From assembly GCF_024753135.1 (NCBI RefSeq), contig NZ_JANUGP010000006.1, forward strand, positions 62,001-126,000: a DNA stretch of 64,000 nucleotides. The letters run 5' to 3'. The notes under the pieces are model-generated. The model was not told the DNA's origin, did not search any database, and saw only the letters and a program-made list of their open reading frames with translations. Below are positions 58,852 through 64,000 of the stretch, piece after piece. Every line of letters begins with the position of its first letter. Position 1 is the first letter of the stretch. The translations under genes were made by a program, and so were the position numbers. The stretch is from Streptomyces pyxinicus. GTDB taxonomy: Bacteria; Actinomycetota; Actinomycetes; Streptomycetales; Streptomycetaceae.

Positions 58852-60339
58852 TCAGTCGTCGCCGTCGCGGGAAGCCAGCGTCAGGTCCACCGTGTGCTCC
58901 TGGCCGCCGCGCTCGTAGGTGATCGTCACCTTGTCGTTCGGCTTGTGGGTCCAGATCTCGCCGATCAGGGTGGGGCCGCTGTCGATCACGTGGTCGTCGA
59001 GCTTGGTGATCACGTCGCCGGGCTTGAGGCCGGCCTTGTCCGCCGGACCGCCCGACTCGACCGCGGCGGCGCCGCCCGCGCCCTGGTCGGTGATCTTCGC
59101 GCCGTTGCCGGAGTCCTCCAGGGAGACGGAGGCGCCGATCTTGGCGTACACCGGCTTGCCGGTCTTGATCAGCTGCTGGGCGACGTACTTGGCCTGGTTG
59201 ATCGGGATGGCGAAGCCGAGGCCGATCGAGCCGGACTGGCCGGAGGAGCCGAAGCCGCCGCTGCTGGAGGACTGGATCGCCGAGTTGATGCCGATGACCG
59301 CGCCGGAGGCGTCCAGCAGCGGGCCGCCGGAGTTGCCCGGGTTGATCGACGCGTCGGTCTGCAGGGCGCTCATGTACGACGCCTTGCTGCCGGAGCTGCC
59401 GTCGCTGGAGGCCACCGGGCGGTTCTTGGCGCTGATGATGCCGGTCGTCACCGTGTTGGACAGGCCGAACGGGGCGCCGATCGCGATCGTCTCGTCGCCG
59501 ACGGCCACCTTCTCCGAGTTGCCGAGGGCGAGCGGCTTGAGGTCGGACGGCGCGTTCTTGAGCTTGATGACGGCGACGTCGTACCCCTGCGCGTGGCCGA
59601 CGATCTCGGCGTTGTACTTCTTGCCGTCCGGGAAGGTCGCCGTCAGCTTGCCGCCGTCGACCGCGTCGGCCACGACGTGGTTGTTGGTGACGATGTGGCC
59701 CTGGGTGTCGAAAACGAACCCGGTGCCGGTGCCGCCCTCGCCGTTGCTGCTCTCGGCCTCGATGGTGACCGTGCTGGGCAGCGCCTTGTTCGCCACGTTG
59801 GCGATGGTGCCGGGCGCGCGCTTGACCTGGGAGGCGCCGTTGTCGGAGGCGGAGACGGTGGTGGAGCCGCTGGTGTCGTTGTCCTTGGCCAGGGTGTAGC
59901 CGAGGCCGCCGCCCAGGCCGCCCGCGACCAGCGCGGCCACCAGCACCGCGGCGACCAGCCCGCCGCGCCCGCTGCGCGGCTTGGGGGCCGGCTGCTGGTA
60001 CGACGCGCCCCAGACGCCACCGGCGCCCGCGCCGCCGTGACCACCACCGGCGGAAGGGTCGCCGGCAGAAGGATCGGTGCCGTAGCCGGCGGCGTACGAC
60101 GGGGTCGGCGGCGGCGGGGGCGGCCAGGAGCCCTCGGGGGCCGGGCCGGACGGGCCGGCGGGGTGCGCGGGGTTCTGGCCCGCGACGGTGGGTGCGTCCT
60201 GGGGCACCGGCGGAAGCGGAGTCGTCGGCGCGTGCCCGTCGGGGCCGGGGCCCTGCGGGGCAGCCGCGGGAGTAGCCACCGGCACGGGAGGTGCGGACGG
60301 GGCCGGGGGTACCGCGTTGCCCTCGTTCTCGGTGCTCAC
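58852..60339 (-). CDS. HtrA/DegP-type serine protease (S1C) with PDZ domain
   Basis: 495 residues from GTG 60339 (GAGGAGAAG upstream). Cytoplasmic Pro/Ala-rich N terminus of about 120 residues, one membrane segment (GLVAAVLVAALVAGGLGGGL), then a trypsin-like domain with triad His in GHIVTNNHVVADAV, Asp in GHAQGYDVAVIKL and Ser in INPGNSGGPLL, and a C-terminal PDZ domain (GGPADKAGLKPGDVITKLDD). It degrades or refolds damaged extracytoplasmic proteins. Divergent from a GDPD gene across an AT-rich promoter region. Confidence 0.95.
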   Translation of the reverse strand: MSTENEGNAVPPAPSAPPVPVATPAAAPQGPGPDGHAPTTPLPPVPQDAPTVAGQNPAHPAGPSGPAPEGSWPPPPPPTPSYAAGYGTDPSAGDPSAGGGHGGAGAGGVWGASYQQPAPKPRSGRGGLVAAVLVAALVAGGLGGGLGYTLAKDNDTSGSTTVSASDNGASQVKRAPGTIANVANKALPSTVTIEAESSNGEGGTGTGFVFDTQGHIVTNNHVVADAVDGGKLTATFPDGKKYNAEIVGHAQGYDVAVIKLKNAPSDLKPLALGNSEKVAVGDETIAIGAPFGLSNTVTTGIISAKNRPVASSDGSSGSKASYMSALQTDASINPGNSGGPLLDASGAVIGINSAIQSSSSGGFGSSGQSGSIGLGFAIPINQAKYVAQQLIKTGKPVYAKIGASVSLEDSGNGAKITDQGAGGAAAVESGGPADKAGLKPGDVITKLDDHVIDSGPTLIGEIWTHKPNDKVTITYERGGQEHTVDLTLASRDGDD

Positions 60340-60448
60340 AGCTCTTCTCCTCGATACACGCCTGTTGTCGGGTCGCACTCGTGTCTGCGGTCAGCTTTTC
60401 CCACAGGCCGTCAGAGCACCATAAGCGGTGCCTGTGCGTCCGGGACCC

Positions 60449-60489
60449 CTCTTTATATAGGATCTTTCACCTATAAGTTATATAAGCGA
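60449..60489. promoter_or_regulatory. AT-rich element between htrA-like gene and GDPD gene
   Basis: CTTTATATAGGATCTTTCA and CCTATAAGTTATATAAGCG form a block of very low GC for this genome, with inverted TATAGG/CCTATA. It is well placed for divergent promoters or a regulator site. Confidence 0.55.
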
Positions 60490-60567
60490 GCATGCTGCAT
60501 GCTCTCGTTCGTCGCACGGTCACGCCCGCGCCGCACACGTACCCGACGACGGTGGCACCATGACGCG

Positions 60568-61395
60568 GTGACCCACGCACCACAGCACTCCATCCAGGTC
60601 GTCGCCCACCGGGGCGCCTCCGAGGACGCGCCCGAGCACACCCTGGCCGCCTACCGGAAGGCCATCGAGGACGGCGCGGACGCCCTCGAATGCGATGTGC
60701 GGCTGACCGCCGACGGCCATCTGGTCTGTGTCCACGACCGGCGGGTGAACCGTACCTCCAACGGCCGCGGCGCCGTCTCCGCCCTGGAGCTGGCCGATCT
60801 GACCGCGCTCGACTTCGGCTCCTGGAAGACGGGCGAGGCCGGGCGCGGGCGGGACGAGGAGCCCGACTGGGAGAACCGCCCGGAGGACCCCGCGGACACC
60901 TCGGTGCTCACCCTGGAGCGCCTGCTCGAACTGGTCGCGGACGCCGGGCGGCGCGTGGAGCTGGCCATTGAGACCAAGCACCCCACGCGCTGGGCGGGCC
61001 AGGTCGAGGAACGGCTGCTGGTGCTGCTGAAGCGGTTCGGGCTGGACACGCCGGCCGGCGCCGACCGGTCCCCGGTGCGGGTCATGAGCTTCTCGGCGCG
61101 CTCGCTGCACCGCATCCGCGCGGCCGCGCCGACGCTGCCGACGGTCTATCTGGTGCAGTTCCTCTCACCCCGGCTGCGGGACGGCCGGCTGCCCGCGGGC
61201 GTGGGCATCGCGGGTCCCTCGATCCGGATCCTGCGCAACCACCCCGGCTATGTGGAGCGGCTCAAGCAGGCCGGTCACCGCGTGCACGTGTGGACCGTGA
61301 ACGAGCCCGAGGACGTCGATCTCTGCGTGGACCTGGGTGTCGACGCCATCATCACCAACCGCCCGCGCGCGGTCCTCTCCCAGCTCGGCCGCTGA
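60568..61395 (+). CDS. Glycerophosphodiester phosphodiesterase
   Basis: 275 residues, GTG start. Hydrolyses glycerophosphodiesters to glycerol-3-phosphate and alcohol. Catalytic motifs: VVAHRGASEDAPEHTLAAYR (HRG..PE.T), ALECDVRLTADGHLVCVHD (E-x-D and H-D), LAIETKHPTRW (E-x-K) and the end HRVHVWTVNEPEDVDLCVDL, GVDAIITNRP. No signal peptide, so cytoplasmic. The segment TGEAGRGRDEEPDWENRPED inserts a charged loop. Confidence 0.95.
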   Translation: MTHAPQHSIQVVAHRGASEDAPEHTLAAYRKAIEDGADALECDVRLTADGHLVCVHDRRVNRTSNGRGAVSALELADLTALDFGSWKTGEAGRGRDEEPDWENRPEDPADTSVLTLERLLELVADAGRRVELAIETKHPTRWAGQVEERLLVLLKRFGLDTPAGADRSPVRVMSFSARSLHRIRAAAPTLPTVYLVQFLSPRLRDGRLPAGVGIAGPSIRILRNHPGYVERLKQAGHRVHVWTVNEPEDVDLCVDLGVDAIITNRPRAVLSQLGR

Positions 61396-61570
61396 CAGCC
61401 GGCGGCAGCGGTCCGGTACCGGCCGACCAGCCTGTCGTCACCCCGCGTACCCCGGCGCATCCGCTCCGTGTCCGCCGTTTCGGATGCGTCAGCGGAAGGG
61501 GACTGGCCGGTTTCCGGTACAGGCCAATGGGGCATCCACACCGTGGCGTGGGGCGAAGGAGGTCTCGGGG

Positions 61571-62152
61571 GTGGCGTTGGTGGTGGCACAGGAAGTGCCC
61601 GCGTCGTCGTGCATGGCCGTGGCGCATGGCCCTGCGGGCGTGGGCGAGGCGCGGCACCGGATGCGTACGCAGTTGCGCGGCGGCGGCGTCTCGGAAACGG
61701 TCATCGACGATGCCGTACTGATCCTTTCCGAACTGCTGAGCAACGCCTGCAGACACGGGCGGCCGCTGGGCGGCGCCGCGGCCGGTGACGGCGACGTCCG
61801 CGCCGCCTGGCGGGTCGATCCGCGCGGCCGGCTCATCGTCGAGGTCACGGACGGCGGCGGTCCGACCCGGCCAGCCCCGGCCACCCCGTCGGTGACGGCG
61901 CACGGCGGCCGGGGCCTCAACATCATCACGGCGCTGGCCGACGACTGGGGCGTCCGGGACGACATCCGCGGCGAGGTCACGGTCTGGGTGGTGGTCCACG
62001 AGGACGCCCACGATCCCGATGCGGGGTGCCGCCACGACGCTTTCGCTACGCGCGTCACGGCCCCCGCGCCGGCGGCTCCCCGCCTCTCGGCCCCCGCGCT
62101 CGCGGACATGGCCGGTCTGGACTTCGCGGACGCCTTCGACGACCTGGACTGA
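61571..62152 (+). CDS. ATP-binding protein, RsbW-like anti-sigma/serine kinase family
   Basis: 193 residues from GTG 61571, 7 nt after AGGAGGT. HATPase_c_2 fold: DAVLILSELLSNACRHGRPL (N box), LIVEVTDGGGPTRP (G1) and HGGRGLNIITALADDWGVRD (G2). Streptomyces has dozens of such stand-alone RsbW-like proteins; partners cannot be named from here. The C-terminal 40 residues are Pro/Ala-rich and end DFADAFDDLD, a typical tail of this subgroup. Confidence 0.9.
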   Translation: MALVVAQEVPASSCMAVAHGPAGVGEARHRMRTQLRGGGVSETVIDDAVLILSELLSNACRHGRPLGGAAAGDGDVRAAWRVDPRGRLIVEVTDGGGPTRPAPATPSVTAHGGRGLNIITALADDWGVRDDIRGEVTVWVVVHEDAHDPDAGCRHDAFATRVTAPAPAAPRLSAPALADMAGLDFADAFDDLD

Positions 62153-62296
62153 GCGGTCCGGACCGGGCCGGTTCGTCCACAGGTTCATACCACCGGCGCC
62201 GAGCGCCCGTGCGTTGTCCACAGGTTCCCGTCGGCCAGGGCCCGAGCGGCTAGGCTCCGGACCGTACGAGAAGAGCCGTAACCGGGAGACCCCACG

Positions 62297-63286
62297 ATGG
62301 CCAAGAAGCGACCCCAGACGAAGGCCAAGCGGCCGCAGGTCACGGGCGGAGCGCACGCCGCAGGCACCGCTGGAGAGATCCCGGTCGTCGGCGCCCGCGA
62401 ACCCTGCCCGTGCGGCAGCGGCAGGCGCTACAAGGCGTGCCACGGCCGGGCGGCGGCGCACGCGGCGACCGAGCTGGTGCACCGCCCCTTCGAGGGGCTG
62501 CCCGGCGAGTGCGACTGGGTGGCCCTGCGCGAGCTGGTCCCGGCCGCGACGGCGGAGCTGACCCTGAAGGACGGCCTGCCCGAGGGCGTCCCGACGGTCA
62601 CGCTCGCCACCGTGCTGCCGATGGCCTGGCCCGCGCTGCGCCGCGACGACGGCTCGGTCCTGATCGGCCTGCAGAACGACACGGCGTCCGGCGACATCAG
62701 CCGCGACCTCGCCGACACGCTCCGGCGCGCCCTGGAGGCGGAGCCCGGCACCCCGGTGCAGGGCAGGCGCGCCCCCGCCGACGGCCCCCGGCTCCAGGAC
62801 CTGCTGGACGCCGAGGCCCCGCTGGAGCCGGTCGTGCACGAGGGCTTCGAGTTCTGGGTGCCGGACGCGGAGAACGCCAGCCCGGAGGTGGCCGCCTCCC
62901 TGGAGCGGGCCAACGCCGCGGCGATCCCCACGGTCAAGCTGTCCGGCGTGGACGCGGCCTACTGGTGCGAGACCCCGGAGAAGAACCACCTGCGCTGGGT
63001 CATGCCGCACCCGGAGGAACAGCTTCTGGACGCGCTCGCGCGACTGCACGCGGCCGGCCGCTCCAGCCTCGGTGAGGGCACCCGGCTGGTGGGCTCCTTC
63101 CGCGCGCACGGCCTCACCGTGCCGGTCTGGGACCTGCCGAGCGGGGTCGGCGCGGAGGACGTGGAGAAGCCGGCCGCCGAGTTCGCCGAGCGGCTCGCCG
63201 CCGCTCTCGCCGCCCAGGAGCCGCTGACGCCGGACGAGCGCCGGGCGCGCGGCGGGCTGACCAACCGCCAGGTGACGCTCAGCTGA
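62297..63286 (+). CDS. DUF5926 family protein with SEC-C zinc motif
   Basis: 329 residues. N-terminal basic tail (MAKKRPQTKAKRPQVTGG), then the SEC-C motif REPCPCGSGRRYKACHGRAA near residues 35-54 (CxCxnCH zinc ligands), then a conserved actinobacterial domain (LVHRPFEGLPGECDWVALRE, TPEKNHLRWVMPHPEEQLLD, VGSFRAHGLTVPVWDLPSG). Role unknown; SEC-C motifs often contact ribosome or translocase components. A GGGAGA ribosome site precedes the ATG. Confidence 0.88.
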   Translation: MAKKRPQTKAKRPQVTGGAHAAGTAGEIPVVGAREPCPCGSGRRYKACHGRAAAHAATELVHRPFEGLPGECDWVALRELVPAATAELTLKDGLPEGVPTVTLATVLPMAWPALRRDDGSVLIGLQNDTASGDISRDLADTLRRALEAEPGTPVQGRRAPADGPRLQDLLDAEAPLEPVVHEGFEFWVPDAENASPEVAASLERANAAAIPTVKLSGVDAAYWCETPEKNHLRWVMPHPEEQLLDALARLHAAGRSSLGEGTRLVGSFRAHGLTVPVWDLPSGVGAEDVEKPAAEFAERLAAALAAQEPLTPDERRARGGLTNRQVTLS

Positions 63287-63298
63287 ACACCCGCGCGC

Positions 63299-63332
63299 GT
63301 GTCACGGCTGAACGGCCGTTCAGTCGTGACAC
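63299..63332 (+). terminator. Long inverted repeat after the DUF5926 gene
   Basis: GTGTCACGGCTGAACGG pairs with CCGTTCAGTCGTGACAC with a single mismatch, 12 nt past the stop. It is a terminator or, given its symmetry, an operator. A second inverted repeat CACCTGT/ACAGGTG follows at 63330-63350. Confidence 0.65.
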
Positions 63333-63429
63333 CTGTGGCCACAACAGGTGACTCCTGTCACAACTCGCCCTTGCGGCAGGGAAATCGGTGGCCGAATGCC
63401 CCGGATGGAATTTGCGAACCGCCGATCTC

Positions 63430-63490
63430 TTGTTACGGTTCCAGTAGCCCGGTTGCTGGTGCATCCCCCGTCGCCAGCAACCGGGTCTTT
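63430..63490 (+). ncRNA. Candidate short transcript ending in an intrinsic terminator
   Basis: A perfect 12-bp stem CCCGGTTGCTGG (63448) / CCAGCAACCGGG (ending 63485) with loop TGCATCCCCCGTCG is followed by TCTTT. Upstream, TTGTTACGGTTCC looks promoter-like. No plus-strand gene follows; the next gene is convergent. So the hairpin would end a very short RNA or late transcripts of DUF5926. The C-rich loop could pair with G-rich ribosome sites. Inference only. Confidence 0.4.
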
Positions 63491-63566
63491 CCATGTCCGC
63501 GCCCGGCCCCCTTCACCGCGCCGTGCGTCAACTGCCTTACAGCGCCCAGGAGTTGCTCTCCGTGGC

Positions 63567-64000
63567 CTAGGAGTTGCTGCCGGAGCGCAGCAGCAGCGCC
63601 TCATCCGCGCCGCGCCCGGCGAACTCGCTGACGGCCGTGTAGCCGTCCGGCCCGCCCCGGCTGTGCTCGCGGGGCGTCTCACAGGTGGCGGGCTCGTCGT
63701 CGGCCCCGGTGGCGCAGCGCATCTGCACGGTCCGGCCACCCGGCCCCATCAGGCTCAGCACGGAGTCCAGCGCCCGGCCGGTGGCGTTGCGGTAGTACGT
63801 GCGTGCCCAGGTGTCGGCGCCCTGGATCAGCACACAGGTCTGCGCCTCGATGCCCTCGGGCGAGGTGAGCTGAGGGCCGCAGCGGGCGGCGGTGGCCAGG
63901 CCCACACCGAGGAGCAGCGGCGAGCGGCGCCCGGCGACGGGTCCCTTGCCCACGGCGCCCGCGGCCGCGAGCCCCTCGGCTCCGGAGACCTCGGCCGTGA
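63567..64000 (-). CDS. Hypothetical protein, 3' part only
   Basis: The frame is open to the window edge, so about 144 C-terminal residues are visible. It contains a hydrophobic stretch RRSPLLLGVGLATAARC, then a soluble domain with four cysteines (ARCGPQL, AQTCVLIQ, VQMRCATG, ATCETPRE) including YYRNATGRALDSVLSLMGPG. This suggests an extracytoplasmic domain after an N-terminal anchor. The start (GTG 63953 or further upstream) is uncertain. I do not recognise the family. Confidence 0.7.
   Translation of the reverse strand, partial: TAEVSGAEGLAAAGAVGKGPVAGRRSPLLLGVGLATAARCGPQLTSPEGIEAQTCVLIQGADTWARTYYRNATGRALDSVLSLMGPGGRTVQMRCATGADDEPATCETPREHSRGGPDGYTAVSEFAGRGADEALLLRSGSNS

Noticed and set aside
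63448..63485. 6C RNA family member
   Set aside because: Only one C-rich hairpin with five Cs is present; 6C RNAs have two hairpins with six Cs, and the known Streptomyces copy lies elsewhere as far as I recall.

Overview
The window reads as part of a Streptomyces chromosome. The DNA is very GC-rich, third codon positions are almost all G or C, GTG starts are common, and the genes from about 19 kb onward (upp, tadA, two SigB-type sigma factors, TetR/MFS pair, HtrA, glycerophosphodiesterase) follow the order I recall from the Streptomyces coelicolor core (roughly SCO4049 down to SCO3974). That synteny is from memory, not from a search.

Bases 1-19,154 look like an accessory block. It begins at a tRNA-Ser(GGA) and ends inside the 5' part of a LanC-like gene whose remainder is missing. 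The block holds a complete type I-E CRISPR-Cas system: a 53-repeat array (1230-4431), a small two-gene reverse operon encoding a secreted protein and a 58-residue protein, remnants of an IS5-like insertion, a third array in decay (7081-7600), a 47-codon membrane microprotein gene, the cas operon (cas3-cse1 fusion, cse2, cas7, cas5, cas6, cas1, cas2; 8137-18305) and a 10-repeat array directly after cas2 (18409-18986). The two intact arrays have related leaders. Their repeats differ only in the loop of the crRNA hairpin, so one Cas6e should process both. The Cas3-Cse1 fusion would put target recognition and degradation on one polypeptide.

From 19.2 to 30.7 kb lie chromosomal genes: a CopC-CopD copper protein, a DUF985 cupin with a collapsed SDR remnant, an HhH-GPD glycosylase, membrane proteins, a HerA/DUF853 ATPase, a LytR-C protein, upp, and the TadA pair with tRNA-Ser(CGA). 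From 30.9 to 33.0 kb are two paralogous sporulation/stress sigma factors (sigF, sigN). From 34.1 to 38.7 kb is a MarR regulator with TTGC-N5-GCAA sites, a DHA2 transporter carrying an unusual carboxypeptidase-regulatory-like tail, a YceI protein with the same module and a PPOX protein. From 39.6 to 45.5 kb a reverse operon joins a two-component system to a GT2-GtrA protein and a GT39 glycosyltransferase.

The last third contains tRNA-Arg(ACG) and tRNA-Ser(GCU), a subtilisin-inhibitor-like protein, a 1,430-residue PAS protein that looks like a degenerate kinase with a receiver, a divergent TetR/MFS multidrug pair with two clear operators, an acyl-CoA ligase with a perfect 18-bp upstream palindrome, an ECF sigma factor, a small secreted protein, a stand-alone prim-pol protein beside tRNA-Ser(UGA), an HtrA protease divergent from a GDPD, an RsbW-like ATPase, a DUF5926/SEC-C protein and a candidate short noncoding transcript near the right edge. 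All four tRNA-Ser anticodons (GGA, CGA, GCU, UGA) occur in this one window.
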